From CAVQCA01 sp963763115 (GTDB lineage Bacteria > Pseudomonadota > Gammaproteobacteria > UBA9214): DNA of 64,000 bases. The position numbers were made by a program, and so were the translations under genes. Location of the stretch: contig CAVXNM010000038.1 in the NCBI GenBank assembly GCA_963763115.1, positions 49,180 through 113,179 of the forward strand, given 5' to 3'. Of this stretch, positions 1 through 10,839 are shown piece by piece. The number at the start of each line of letters is the position of its first letter. The stretch's first letter is position 1. Below the pieces are notes generated by a model. The model was not told the origin of the DNA. It saw nothing but the letters and a program-made list of their open reading frames with translations, and searched no databases.

Positions 1-1031
1 TCGAGCTGGCGGCTGGTGGAATCAAGCGGGTCCACCGCGGGATAGATACCCAGCTCGGCGATCTGCCGCGACAGCACCAAGGTGGCGTCTAGGTGCGCGA
101 AGGTGGTCGCGGGCGACGGATCGGTCAGGTCGTCAGCCGGCACGTACACGGCCTGAATCGAGGTGACGGAACCGGTCTTGGTCGAGGTGATGCGCTCCTG
201 CAGCTTGCCCATCTCCTCCGCCAGTGTCGGCTGGTAACCCACGGCGGAGGGCATGCGCCCGAGCAGTGCGGAAACCTCGGTGCCCGCCAGGGTGAAACGG
301 TAGATGTTGTCGACGAAGAACAGCACATCGCGGCCCTCGTCGCGGAAATACTCCGCCATGGTAAGGCCGGTCAGCGCCACGCGCAGGCGGTTGCCGGGCG
401 GCTCGTTCATCTGGCCGTAGACCAGCGAGACCTTGTCGATGACTTTGCTTTCGGTCATCTCATGGTAGAAGTCGTTGCCTTCGCGGGTACGCTCGCCGAC
501 GCCGGCGAACACCGAGTAGCCGCTGTGCTCGGCGGCGATGTTGCGAATCAGTTCCATCAGCGCCACGGTCTTGCCCACGCCGGCGCCACCGAACAGGCCG
601 ACCTTGCCACCCTTGGCAAACGGACAGATCAGGTCGATAACCTTGATACCGGTTTCCAGAAGCTCGACCCCCGCCGCCTGTTCTGCGAAGGTGGGAGCCG
701 GGCGGTGTATCGGCCAGTTAGTGTCGGCGCCGATGGGTCCCTTCTCATCAACCGGCTCACCCAGCACGTTCATGATGCGTCCCAGTGTCTTCGCGCCGAC
801 GGGTACCGAGATCGGGGCGCCGGTATTGTTCGCTGTGATGCCGCGACGCAGGCCATCGGTCGATCCCATGGCGATGGTGCGCACGATACCGTCGCCCAGC
901 TGTTGCTGCACCTCGAGGGTCAGCCCTGCGTCATTGACCTTCAGTGCATCGAACACTTTCGGCACGCTGTTGCGCGGAAACTCTACGTCAACCACGGCTC
1001 CGATGATTTCCACAATATTGCCAGCACTCAT
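1..1031 (-). CDS. atpD: F1 ATP synthase subunit beta (partial, C-terminus outside window)
   Basis: Catalytic beta subunit of the F1 sector, which makes ATP on the cytoplasmic face of the inner membrane. Translation from the ATG at 1031 begins MSAGNIVEIIGAVVDVEFPR. Walker A GGAGVGKT is at about residues 148-155, the GERTREGND motif at about 179-187 and Walker B LFFVD at about 237-241. About 343 residues are present against a family length near 460, so the C-terminal domain lies beyond the left edge, presumably followed by atpC. It is the last visible gene of the atp operon, 60 bases after atpG. The long open frame on the plus strand here is an antisense shadow. Confidence 0.97.
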   Translation of the reverse strand, partial: MSAGNIVEIIGAVVDVEFPRNSVPKVFDALKVNDAGLTLEVQQQLGDGIVRTIAMGSTDGLRRGITANNTGAPISVPVGAKTLGRIMNVLGEPVDEKGPIGADTNWPIHRPAPTFAEQAAGVELLETGIKVIDLICPFAKGGKVGLFGGAGVGKTVALMELIRNIAAEHSGYSVFAGVGERTREGNDFYHEMTESKVIDKVSLVYGQMNEPPGNRLRVALTGLTMAEYFRDEGRDVLFFVDNIYRFTLAGTEVSALLGRMPSAVGYQPTLAEEMGKLQERITSTKTGSVTSIQAVYVPADDLTDPSPATTFAHLDATLVLSRQIAELGIYPAVDPLDSTSRQL

Positions 1032-1091
1032 GATGTATTCCTCTAACTGATATTTTGTCCGGGTACTGATCTAAATTCCGTACCCCTGCAA

Positions 1092-1952
1092 TCAGACCGC
1101 GGCCGCGCCGCCAACGATCTCGGAGATCTCCTGGGTAATGGCGGCCTGGCGCGCCTTGTTATGTATCAGCTGCAGCTCCTCGATCAGGCTGTCCGCATTA
1201 TCCGTTGCCGACTTCATCGCGACCATGCGTGCCGCCTGCTCGCATGCGATATTCTCCACGACGGCCTGGTAAACGAGTGATTCGATATAGCGGATCATCA
1301 GTGCGTCCATTACCGGCTTGGAATCCGGCTCGTAGATATAATCCCAGTGCGACTCGAGCTCCTTGTCATCGCTGCCCTGCAGCGGTATCAACTGTTCCAG
1401 CACCGGCTGTTGCGACATGGTGTTGATGAACTTGTTGTAGGCCACGTAGAGACGGTCGATGCGTGCGTCCTCATAGGCATCCAGCATCACCTTGACGGTC
1501 CCGATCAGCTCGATGATTAACGGCGCATCACCCAGACCGGTGGTTGTGGCAACAATGTTACCGCCGAGACGCTTGAAAAAGGCGTTGCTCTTGCTGCCAA
1601 GCAGCGTCAGGTCGATATCGATCCCATCGACGTGCCATTGCTTCATGGCGGTGATCACCTGTTTGAACAGGTTGATATTCAGACCGCCGCACAGACCGCG
1701 GTCGGTTGAGACGATAATCACCCCGGTGCGTTGCACCTTCCGCTCTGCCAGGAAAGGATGGTGATATTCGGGATGCGCGCGCGCCAGATGCGAGATAACG
1801 TTCTGTATCTTCTCGGCATAGGGTCGTGTGGCCTGCATGCGCTCCTGCGCCCTGCGCATCTTGCTCGCCGCGACCATTTGCATGGCCTTGGTGATCTTCT
1901 GCGTATTCTTGATACTGGCGATTTTAGTGCGTATTTCCTTCGCGCCGGACAT
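1092..1952 (-). CDS. atpG: F1 ATP synthase subunit gamma
   Basis: Central stalk subunit that rotates inside the alpha3beta3 ring and couples proton flow to catalysis. The protein has 286 residues, as usual, and starts MSGAKEIRTKIASIKNTQKI, the conserved N-terminal helix. The C-terminal helix ends in ITQEISEIVGGAAAV, matching the family. The frame is open upstream to 2183, but that part is antisense-like coding inside atpA. The ATG at 1952 is supported by an AAAGG ribosome site a few bases upstream and by the family N-terminus. It lies between atpA and atpD in the standard operon order. Confidence 0.97.
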   Translation of the reverse strand: MSGAKEIRTKIASIKNTQKITKAMQMVAASKMRRAQERMQATRPYAEKIQNVISHLARAHPEYHHPFLAERKVQRTGVIIVSTDRGLCGGLNINLFKQVITAMKQWHVDGIDIDLTLLGSKSNAFFKRLGGNIVATTTGLGDAPLIIELIGTVKVMLDAYEDARIDRLYVAYNKFINTMSQQPVLEQLIPLQGSDDKELESHWDYIYEPDSKPVMDALMIRYIESLVYQAVVENIACEQAARMVAMKSATDNADSLIEELQLIHNKARQAAITQEISEIVGGAAAV

Positions 1953-1986
1953 TGCTTGACCTTTCTGTGCTCGTTGTGGGAAGCCG

Positions 1987-3528
<1,542 letters not shown>

Positions 3529-3542
3529 AGCGTGTAGTCCTC

Positions 3543-4079
3543 TTAATGGCTCAGTGAATTGCCCAGGCGCTCGAGCTTGCCGCGTACCGAGCCATCGATA
3601 ACCAGGTCACCGGCGCGGATGATGGCGCCGCCCAGCAGCGTCGCATCCGTTGTAGATTCGAGTTCAATGTCGCGCCCCAGACGCTGTTTCAGCGCGGCCG
3701 TGACTGCCGCCTGCTGCGCTACGGTGGCGGGAAACGCCGTGATGAGTTCGGCGCGGATGGACTGTTCGGCATCACGGCGCTGTATCTCGAACAGCGCCGC
3801 GATCTCCGGCAGCAGCTTCAGGCGTCGGTTCTCCGCCAGCAGGCGGATGAAATTGTGGCAGTTGTCGTCCAGCCGGTCGGCGCCGATGCCGATGAAAAGC
3901 TCGACAAGCTGTGTCTCCGTCATGTGCGGATTATCAAACAGACCGGTCATCTCCGGATCGGCGGCGACGACCGCGAGAAACTCCAGCATGCCGGACCACT
4001 CTTTCAGGGCCTGATGCGAATCGGCGAACAGAAACGCGGCCTGGGCGTAGGGACGCGCGATGGTGAGTATTTCAGCCAT
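3543..4079 (-). CDS. atpH: F1 ATP synthase subunit delta
   Basis: Peripheral stalk subunit joining the b dimer to the top of the F1 head. It has 178 residues, the family size, and opens MAEILTIARPYAQAAFLFA, the standard N-terminus. The C-terminal part carries the conserved stretch LLGGAIIRAGDLVIDGSVRG followed by KLERL. It sits between atpF (11 bases upstream) and atpA (14 bases downstream). Confidence 0.97.
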   Translation of the reverse strand: MAEILTIARPYAQAAFLFADSHQALKEWSGMLEFLAVVAADPEMTGLFDNPHMTETQLVELFIGIGADRLDDNCHNFIRLLAENRRLKLLPEIAALFEIQRRDAEQSIRAELITAFPATVAQQAAVTAALKQRLGRDIELESTTDATLLGGAIIRAGDLVIDGSVRGKLERLGNSLSH

Positions 4080-4090
4080 GGCGGTATTTC

Positions 4091-4561
4091 CTAGATCTCT
4101 GCGGCCAGCCGGTTGAGCAGTTCGGCATGCACCGTCTCGTCCACCTCGCGCTGCAGCACCTTGCCGGCGCCCTGCATGGCCAGCGCGACGACCTGACCGC
4201 GCAGGTCTTCCCTGGCCCGGTTGATCTCCTGGTTGATTTCGGCGCGTGCTGCGGTCACCAGGCGGCTGCCCTCTTCCCGGGCATCGACCTTGGCCTCGTC
4301 GATGATTTCATTCGCACGCTTCTCCGCCCGACTGACTATATCGCCGGCCTGCTCCTTGGCCTCACGCAGGATTTCCATGGCGCGTTCCTCGGCCAGTTGC
4401 TTCTCGTGCTTGCCGCGCTCGGCCGCCGCAAGTCCATCGGCAATTTTCTTCTTACGCTCTTCCAGGGCATGCATGACAGGCGGCCATACGTATTTCATGC
4501 AGAACATGACGAACAGGAAAAACGCGATCGCCTGACCAATCAGGGTGGCATTGATATTCAT
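4091..4561 (-). CDS. atpF: Fo ATP synthase subunit b
   Basis: Membrane-anchored peripheral stalk subunit. It has 156 residues: one N-terminal transmembrane helix at about 5-25 (TLIGQAIAFFLFVMFCMKYV) followed by a long charged, alanine-rich coiled coil that runs to the end. Length and pattern match bacterial b subunits that act as homodimers; no second b' gene is seen. It lies between atpE and atpH in the operon. Confidence 0.97.
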   Translation of the reverse strand: MNINATLIGQAIAFFLFVMFCMKYVWPPVMHALEERKKKIADGLAAAERGKHEKQLAEERAMEILREAKEQAGDIVSRAEKRANEIIDEAKVDAREEGSRLVTAARAEINQEINRAREDLRGQVVALAMQGAGKVLQREVDETVHAELLNRLAAEI

Positions 4562-4597
4562 GTCAGAACCTCTGCTGGCGTAAACGATGAAACGCCG

Positions 4598-4834
4598 TCA
4601 ACCACCGACCACGGCAAACAGGATGTACAGTGCGATGCCCACGGCGATCATTGGCACGGCATCGACCAGACCCATGACGATGAAGAACTGCGTACGCAGC
4701 ATCGGGATCAGTTCGGGCTGGCGGGCCGCGCCCTCCAGGAAGCGTCCGCCGAGGATGCCGATACCGACCGCCGCGCCCAGCGCACCGAGGCCCATCATGA
4801 GAGCGCCTGCGATATAGAGTAAAGCGTTTTCCAT
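4598..4834 (-). CDS. atpE: Fo ATP synthase subunit c
   Basis: Proteolipid of the membrane rotor ring. The 78 residues form two hydrophobic hairpin helices joined by the polar loop GAARQPEL. The ion-binding carboxylate is Asp58 in GLVDAVPMIAVG, and the usual Na+-binding glutamine and serine/threonine pattern is not evident, so a proton-driven enzyme is expected. It lies between atpB and atpF. Confidence 0.97.
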   Translation of the reverse strand: MENALLYIAGALMMGLGALGAAVGIGILGGRFLEGAARQPELIPMLRTQFFIVMGLVDAVPMIAVGIALYILFAVVGG

Positions 4835-4865
4835 GTTTCTCTCCTAAGTAATCAAAAATACGAGG

Positions 4866-5708
4866 TCAGTGATGTTCCTGATGCGCCATATCCAGGTACA
4901 CGATGGTCAGCGTCATGAAGATGAATGCCTGCAGCGTGATGATCAGGATATGGAAGATCGCCCAGCCGATCTGCAGCAGGCCGCCGAAGGCACCCAGCAT
5001 CCAGCCCGCGCTGTACATGAGAGCGATCAGGATGAAGATCATCTCGCCGGCATACATGTTGCCGAACAGACGCAGGGATAGTGAAAGTGGTTTCGATACG
5101 AGATTGACGCCTTCCAGCAGCAGGTTGATCGGTGCGCCCAGCTTGCCGAACGGCTGGAACGCCAGTTCGCCGGCAAAACCGCCCACGCCCTTGATCTTGA
5201 TGCTGTAATAGAGAATCAGGAAAAACACGCCGAAAGCCATGCCGAAGGTCGCATTGGGGTCGGCGGTCGGCACTACCCTGAGGTAGGGAATGCCTATCAA
5301 ATGCGCCAGCTGCGGGAAAAAATCCACCGCGATGAGATCCATGAAGTTCATCAGGAAGATCCAGATGAAGATGGTCAGGGCCAGCGGCGCGACGAGCGCA
5401 TTCTTGCCGCTGAAGGAGCCCCTGACGCTGTCTTCGACGAACTCGACGATCCATTCGACGAAGTTCTGCAGCCCGCCCGGCACATCCGCCGTGGCCTGCC
5501 GGGCCGCCTTGCGAAAGAAATACAGGAACAGCACGCCGAGAGCGATGGAAAATCCCATGGTATCCAGGTGCAGGGCCCAGAAACCCATGGCTTTCGCCTC
5601 CTCGAATCCATGGGCGATGCCCCATGAACCATCCGGATGCTGACCAAAGGTCAGATTCTGCAGATGATGATGGATATACTCCGCCGATGTGAGGGTCTCA
5701 GTTGACAT
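4866..5708 (-). CDS. atpB: Fo ATP synthase subunit a
   Basis: Stator subunit that provides the proton half-channels next to the c-ring. The chosen ATG at 5708 gives 280 residues beginning MSTETLTSAEYIHHHL, which aligns without gaps to the start of E. coli AtpB. A TTG at 5717, directly after the atpI stop, would add three residues and cannot be excluded. The essential arginine is visible in the fourth helix (LSLSLRLFGNMYAGE, about residue 213), with several hydrophobic helices around it. Confidence 0.97.
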   Translation of the reverse strand: MSTETLTSAEYIHHHLQNLTFGQHPDGSWGIAHGFEEAKAMGFWALHLDTMGFSIALGVLFLYFFRKAARQATADVPGGLQNFVEWIVEFVEDSVRGSFSGKNALVAPLALTIFIWIFLMNFMDLIAVDFFPQLAHLIGIPYLRVVPTADPNATFGMAFGVFFLILYYSIKIKGVGGFAGELAFQPFGKLGAPINLLLEGVNLVSKPLSLSLRLFGNMYAGEMIFILIALMYSAGWMLGAFGGLLQIGWAIFHILIITLQAFIFMTLTIVYLDMAHQEHH

Positions 5709-5717
5709 GATCGTCAA

Positions 5718-6098
5718 TCAGTCCTTTTTGTTCCCGTCAGTAACAGGGCCACCTGGCCCATAATGAATCCACGTCAGCAGCGCGAACGGATCAAGCGCCA
5801 GTGCACCCAGGCCCAGCGCGAACAGTAACGCCACGAGCAGCAGGCGTTCCAGTGCACTGCGATATAACACCCGGAGACTTTGCCGCGCATCGATGGCGCG
5901 CCCCTTATCCGTCTGGTAACGACGCCATTCAAGCAGCAGGACATTGATGAGCGCGATCGCTCCGCCAAAACCGGCGGAACCCGCCTGAAAGCCCCCTGAC
6001 ACCAGGAAAAACACGACCGAGGTCAGCAACACCAGCACCAGCTGGGTTGATAAAACCATGCGGATCCGGCTTAGCAAAGACCCAGTAATCCGTCTCAA
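5718..6098 (-). CDS. atpI: ATP synthase assembly protein I
   Basis: Small membrane protein at the head of the atp operon that helps c-ring assembly and may aid Mg2+ uptake in some bacteria. It has 126 residues with four hydrophobic segments and the family pattern GFQAGSAGFGGAIALINVLL in the middle. The stop abuts the atpB start region, so the two are probably translationally coupled. A sigma70 promoter lies about 90-120 bases upstream. Sequence conservation in this family is low, so the call leans partly on position. Confidence 0.9.
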   Translation of the reverse strand: MRRITGSLLSRIRMVLSTQLVLVLLTSVVFFLVSGGFQAGSAGFGGAIALINVLLLEWRRYQTDKGRAIDARQSLRVLYRSALERLLLVALLFALGLGALALDPFALLTWIHYGPGGPVTDGNKKD

Positions 6099-6188
6099 AC
6101 TCAGTATGTTACATTTTCCCCAGGACCTGCCCGGGGTTCACCACCCGCAACCTCAATGCCATGCACCGGAGCCTGTGGGCAGCGGAGC

Positions 6189-6218
6189 ATTATAAAGATG
6201 CCTGCCGGGAGGGGTCAA
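6189..6218 (-). promoter_or_regulatory. sigma70 promoter of the atp operon
   Basis: On the minus strand TTGACC and TATAAT are separated by 18 bases (elements at 6213-6218 and 6189-6194 on the plus strand). This is a five-of-six match at -35 and a perfect -10. It lies between parB and atpI, facing atpI. That it drives the whole atp operon is inferred from its position. Confidence 0.75.
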
Positions 6219-6238
6219 TAAAGCCCGATCGATCCTGG

Positions 6239-7181
6239 CTACTTTATATGCTCGAGGATGCCATCGAGCTCATCCAGGCTGTTGTAGCGGATCTCCAGGC
6301 GCCCCTTGCCGCCGCTACCGTGACGTATCTGCACGCTGGCGCCCAGCCGGTCGGAGAGCCTGGCCTCCAGGCGCTGGATATCCGGATCCCTCGAGGCTCG
6401 GGCGGATGGTCTGTGCGGAACGTCGGTACGCTGCAACTCCTGCACCAGGCGTTCGGTGGCGCGTACCGTCAGTCCCCTGGCAATCACCTGGCGTGCGGCC
6501 TCCACCTGGCGGACACCGCTCAATGCCAGCAGCGCGCGGGCATGACCCATCTCCAGCTCGCGGCGCTCGACCATGCCCTTGACCGCGTCCTCCAGGTCCA
6601 GCAGACGCAGCAGGTTGGACACGGCCACACGGGAGCGCCCCACGGCCTGGGCGGCCTGTTCGTGGGTCATTTCGAATTCGTTCGATCAGGCGTTTCAGGG
6701 CGCGCGCTTCTTCCAGCGGATTGAGGTTCTCACGCTGGATATTTTCGATCAGCGCGATGGCGATGGCGGCACGGTCCTCGACATCGCGGATGACCGCCGG
6801 GATCTCGTGCAATCCGGCCTGCTGGGCGGCACGCCAGCGACGCTCGCCGGCGATGATTTCGTAGCGACCGTCGCCGATACCGCGCACCACGATCGGCTGC
6901 ACCACGCCCTGTTCTCTGATGGAATCGGCGAGGTTCTGCAGGGATTCGGGGTGCATGTCGACACGCGGCTGGTAGCGGCCGCGCTGGATGACATCCACAG
7001 GCAGGCTGCGCAGCGCGCCGTCGACGTCGCGGTTAACGACCGCCGCAGGCGCCGCTGCCACGGAGACCGCCGACTCCGGCCCCGCGTCCCCATCCGGCGC
7101 GCCCTCTGGTTGTGAGGGGCGTGCCGCCGGTCCGAGCAAGGCGTCCAGACCGCGACCAAGACCGCGTTTTTTTATTGCCAT
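6239..7181 (-). pseudogene. parB: chromosome-partitioning protein ParB, interrupted by a one-base frameshift
   Basis: ParB binds parS sites near the origin and, with ParA, segregates new origins. The first part (from ATG 7181, MAIKKRGLGRGLDALLG) carries the CTP-binding box GERRWRAAQQAG and IENIQRENLNPLEEARA. The frame then breaks near 6680. The remainder, with helix-turn-helix EQAAQAVGRSRVAVSNLL and the C-terminal dimerisation domain, continues in another frame to 6239. Removing one base where GAACGAATTC would read GAAGAATTC restores a 313-residue ParB of normal length. Both halves look well conserved, so this is either a sequencing error or a very recent mutation. No programmed slippage motif is evident. 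Confidence 0.9.
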
Positions 7182-7208
7182 GTTGTCTACCGTAGGTTTC
7201 TGCAGCAA

Positions 7209-8048
7209 TCAGAAATGTGTGGGTTCCGTTCCGGCTTGCTCGGGTGGTTTCTCAGCGTGCGTTTCCGGCGGCAACTGTTCCGGCGGTTGATGCCGGCGCA
7301 GGTATTCGCCGGCCAGCGCCAGATAGGCGGCTGCCCCGCGCGAGCTGCTGTCATAGCGAAGCACCGGCAGACCATGACTCGGGGCCTCGGCGAGGCGCAC
7401 GTTGCGCGGGATGATCGTGCGGTACACCTTGTCTCCGAAGTGCTGCTGCAACTGCGCCGAGACGTCGTTGGCGAGATTGTTGCGCGCGTCGAACATGGTG
7501 CGCAGCAGCCCCTCGATCTCCAGTTCGGGATTAACACTGACGCGTACCTGTTCAATGGTCTCCAGCAACGCCGACAGGCCTTCCAGCGCATAGTATTCAC
7601 ACTGTATCGGGATGATGACGCTGTGTGCGGCCGCCAGTGCATTGATGGTGAGCATGCTGAGCGACGGAGGGCAGTCGATTATGATGACGTCGTACTCGTT
7701 CTGCACATAGGTAAGCGCGGAGCGCAGCCGGCGCTCCCGGTCATCGCGCGCCATCAGCTCGACTTCGGCGGCCGTCAGGTCGCTATTGCCCGGCAACAGG
7801 TCGTAGCCTGCCTCTTCGGCATAGACGATAACGTCGCGTATCGGCGCATGGCCGAGCACCAGGTCGTAACCGGTCTTGATGACAGCATGTTTGTCGCAGC
7901 CGCTGCCCATCGTGGCATTGCCCTGGGCATCCAGATCAACGAGCAGGACACGCCGTCCGGTTTGCGACAGGGAGGCGGCAAAATTCACGCTGGTCGTGGT
8001 CTTGCCTACGCCGCCTTTCTGATTGGTAACCGCCAGTATTCTTCCCAT
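7209..8048 (-). CDS. parA: chromosome-partitioning ATPase ParA (Soj)
   Basis: Deviant Walker ATPase that moves ParB-parS complexes over the nucleoid. The ATG at 8048 gives 279 residues beginning MGRILAVTNQKGGVGKTTT, so the Walker A motif KGGVGKTT lies at the very N-terminus as in chromosomal Soj proteins. Walker B appears as DVIIIDCPPSL. A GAGG ribosome site precedes this ATG; the frame stays open upstream to 8096 but lacks conservation. parB begins 27 bases after the parA stop. Confidence 0.97.
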   Translation of the reverse strand: MGRILAVTNQKGGVGKTTTSVNFAASLSQTGRRVLLVDLDAQGNATMGSGCDKHAVIKTGYDLVLGHAPIRDVIVYAEEAGYDLLPGNSDLTAAEVELMARDDRERRLRSALTYVQNEYDVIIIDCPPSLSMLTINALAAAHSVIIPIQCEYYALEGLSALLETIEQVRVSVNPELEIEGLLRTMFDARNNLANDVSAQLQQHFGDKVYRTIIPRNVRLAEAPSHGLPVLRYDSSSRGAAAYLALAGEYLRRHQPPEQLPPETHAEKPPEQAGTEPTHF

Positions 8049-8065
8049 GCTGCCTCTGTAAGCCG

Positions 8066-8746
8066 TCAGCCGCCGGCCGGTGTGCCCCGCATGCAAACCA
8101 GGTGGCGTTCCGCTTCAAGCCCCGGAATCGCCAGGGAGACCACCTGCTCGATCACCTCCCGGTCTTCCAGACTTTCGATCTCCGCCACCGGATAGATACC
8201 CTTCATGGCCAGAATCCTGCCCGTACCGGTGCACAGGCGCGCCGCATGCCGGTAGAGTTCACGCAGCTCGGAGAACGCACGACACATCACGCTGTCGAAA
8301 CGCTCCTGCGGCTGGTAATCCTCGATGCGCGCGTGCTCAAGCGTGACATTGTCCAGTTTCAGTATGGCCAGAGTCTGCTGGACGAAGCGCAGTTTTTTGC
8401 TGCTGCTGTCCAGCAGCACGAATTCCCGTTCCGGACAGGCGATGGCAAGCGGTATGCCCGGCAATCCCGCACCCGTCCCGATATCCAGCATCCGCCTGCC
8501 CTCAAGGTAGGGCAGAATGGACAGGCTGTCGAGTATGTGCCGGGTGACGATTTCCGTCGGTTTGCGCACCGAGGTCAGATTATATATCCGGTTCCAGTTC
8601 ATCAGCTCGGTGATGTACTCCATCAGGCGATCGTCCCCGGCCAGGCGCTCCTCCAGTCCGAGTTCATAGATGCCATCCTCGAGCAGATCTTCCGGCTGCA
8701 CGAATTTTTCCTGCTTCCCCCTGGATGTGAATCTGCGGCTGTACAT
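8066..8746 (-). CDS. rsmG: 16S rRNA (guanine527-N7)-methyltransferase
   Basis: Methylates G527 of 16S rRNA using S-adenosylmethionine. It has 226 residues, slightly longer than the E. coli protein because of an N-terminal extension, so the start is less certain than the rest. The SAM motif reads DIGTGAGLPGIPLAI, preceded by MNWNRIYNLTSVR and followed by SSSKKLRFVQQ, all typical of GidB. It lies between mnmG and parA, the standard origin-proximal order. Confidence 0.95.
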   Translation of the reverse strand: MYSRRFTSRGKQEKFVQPEDLLEDGIYELGLEERLAGDDRLMEYITELMNWNRIYNLTSVRKPTEIVTRHILDSLSILPYLEGRRMLDIGTGAGLPGIPLAIACPEREFVLLDSSSKKLRFVQQTLAILKLDNVTLEHARIEDYQPQERFDSVMCRAFSELRELYRHAARLCTGTGRILAMKGIYPVAEIESLEDREVIEQVVSLAIPGLEAERHLVCMRGTPAGG

Positions 8747-8768
8747 TTAGGTCATATGTTCGATTGCA

Positions 8769-10664
8769 TCAGGCGCTTTGGCGCTCGGCATGACCCCGTT
8801 TCCTGAGGTATATCAGCAACAGTGATACGGCTGCGGGCGTGATGCCCGGAATCCGTGAAGCCTGTCCGATGGTCCGTGGCTGCAGCGCCTGCAATTTCTC
8901 GCATACCTCATTGGAAAGTCCCCGGATCGCATTGTAATCGAAATCCGCCGGCAGGGCTTGTTCCTGGTAGCGATGATGCCGACTGATCTCCGCCTGCTGT
9001 CGTTCGAGATAACCGGAATACCTCGCCTGGATCTCGACCTGCTCGGCAACGCGCGCATCCGCCACGCCCGGACCGATGCCCTCGACCGCCATCAGATCGG
9101 CATAGCTTACATCGGGGCGGCGCAACAGGTCATGTGCGCGCTGCTCGCGCGCGAGCGGCTTCTCCAGCCGAGCGGAGAGTGCTGCGCCCGGGCCGCTGTC
9201 GGGGCGCAGCAGCAGCGCCTGCAGGCGCTGCTGCTCATTGACGATCGCGGCATGCTTGTCACTGAAAAGCCTCCAGCGATGCGCATCGACCAGGCCCAGC
9301 TCCCGCCCGTGCGGCGTGAGGCGCAGATCGGCATTGTCCTCGCGCAGCAGCAAACGGTATTCGGCACGGCTGGTGAACATCCGGTAGGGCTCGCTGGTTC
9401 CGCGCGTGATCAGGTCATCGATCAATACCCCGATGTAGGCCTCATCGCGTCGCGGGGTCCACGGCGCCTTGCCCTGCACCTTGCGCGCCGCGTTCAAACC
9501 GGCAATCAGACCCTGTGCGGCGGCCTCTTCATAGCCGGTGGTCCCGTTGATCTGCCCTGCGAAAAACAATCCCTCGATCACCCGGGTTTCCAGGGAAGGC
9601 TGCAGGTCGCGCGGATCGAAGAAATCATATTCGATGGCATAGCCAGGACGGGTGATATGCGCGCGTTCGAACCCGGTGATGGAACGCACCAGTGCCGCCT
9701 GAACCGTATAGGACAGGCTGGTGGAGATGCCGTTGGGATAGATCTCATGAGTCGTCAGGCCTTCCGGTTCCACGAAGATCTGGTGCGAACTCTTGTCGGA
9801 AAAGCGCATCACCTTGTCTTCGATCGAGGGGCAGTAGCGCGGTCCCGTGCCCTGGATGGCGCCGGAATACAGCGGAGAATCGGACAGGCCGCCCCGGATG
9901 ATGTCATGGGTGCGTTCGTTGGTGTGGGTTATATGACAGGAAATCTGTCGCGGATGATCATCCGCCGAGCCGAGGCAGGACATCACGGGTGCCGGGACAT
10001 CGCCACGCTGTTCCTGCAAGCGACTGTAATCGATGGTGCGGCCGTCGATGCGAGGCGGCGTACCGGTTTTCAGCCGCCCAACCCGCAGCGGCAGTTCGCG
10101 CAGCCGCGCGGCCAGGGCGGTGGCGGGGGGATCACCGGCACGACCGCCCGCATGATTCTTCGGACCGATATGAATGCGTCCAGCGAGGAACGTCCCCACG
10201 GTCAACACCACGGCAGACGCGTGGAATCTCAATCCCATTTGCGTGATCACCCCGATAACGCGCTCGCCCGTCACCAGGAGGTCATCCACAGCCTGCTGAA
10301 CTATATATAGATTGCTCTGGTTCTCCAGCGCGTTGCGTACGGCCTTTTTATACAGCAGGCGGTCCGCCTGGGCGCGGGTGGCGCGCACAGCGGGGCCCTT
10401 GCTGGCATTGAGTACACGGAACTGGATGCCGGCGTGATCGGCGGCGCGCGCCATGAGGCCGCCGAGTGCATCGATCTCCTTGACCAAGTGACTCTTGCCG
10501 ATACCGCCGATGGCCGGATTGCAACTCATCTGGCCGAGAGTTTCGACGTTGTGGGTCAGCAGCAGGGTGCTCGCGCCCAAACGAGCGGCCGCGAGCGCGG
10601 CCTCGGTTCCGGCATGACCACCGCCGACAACAATCACATCAAAGGTTCTGTCCAGTACAGTCAT
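8769..10664 (-). CDS. mnmG: tRNA uridine-5-carboxymethylaminomethyl modification enzyme MnmG
   Basis: FAD-dependent partner of MnmE that modifies U34 in the wobble position of several tRNAs. It has 631 residues, the usual size. The N-terminal dinucleotide fold VVGGGHAGTEAALAAARLG and the conserved MSCNPAIGGIGKSHLVKEID are present, and the C-terminal helical domain includes PRTIGQASRIPGITPAAVS. In many relatives mnmE lies directly upstream; here a 9.3-kb accessory block separates the two. Confidence 0.97.
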   Translation of the reverse strand: MTVLDRTFDVIVVGGGHAGTEAALAAARLGASTLLLTHNVETLGQMSCNPAIGGIGKSHLVKEIDALGGLMARAADHAGIQFRVLNASKGPAVRATRAQADRLLYKKAVRNALENQSNLYIVQQAVDDLLVTGERVIGVITQMGLRFHASAVVLTVGTFLAGRIHIGPKNHAGGRAGDPPATALAARLRELPLRVGRLKTGTPPRIDGRTIDYSRLQEQRGDVPAPVMSCLGSADDHPRQISCHITHTNERTHDIIRGGLSDSPLYSGAIQGTGPRYCPSIEDKVMRFSDKSSHQIFVEPEGLTTHEIYPNGISTSLSYTVQAALVRSITGFERAHITRPGYAIEYDFFDPRDLQPSLETRVIEGLFFAGQINGTTGYEEAAAQGLIAGLNAARKVQGKAPWTPRRDEAYIGVLIDDLITRGTSEPYRMFTSRAEYRLLLREDNADLRLTPHGRELGLVDAHRWRLFSDKHAAIVNEQQRLQALLLRPDSGPGAALSARLEKPLAREQRAHDLLRRPDVSYADLMAVEGIGPGVADARVAEQVEIQARYSGYLERQQAEISRHHRYQEQALPADFDYNAIRGLSNEVCEKLQALQPRTIGQASRIPGITPAAVSLLLIYLRKRGHAERQSA

Positions 10665-10839
10665 GTGTCAGCCGCCAATAAAAACAACCCGGATACTACG
10701 CCCCGCGCCAAAAGCAGGGCAATGCGCCTGTTGCGTACGGACAATAAATGATTAACCGTGCCGAATCGCCCAGTACAATATAATTATACATATATATTGT
10801 GTTAGACTACGGAGGTTTATACTAGATGAGGTGGATTCT

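Noticed and set aside
93..1046. 317-codon plus-strand open frame
   Set aside because: It is antisense to atpD, whose conserved protein reads on the minus strand; it resembles no protein.
6660..6700. programmed frameshift in parB
   Set aside because: No slippery heptamer or following structure is evident, and removing one base restores a normal ParB.
8958..10310. 450-codon plus-strand open frame
   Set aside because: It is the antisense of mnmG and arises from GC-rich codon bias.
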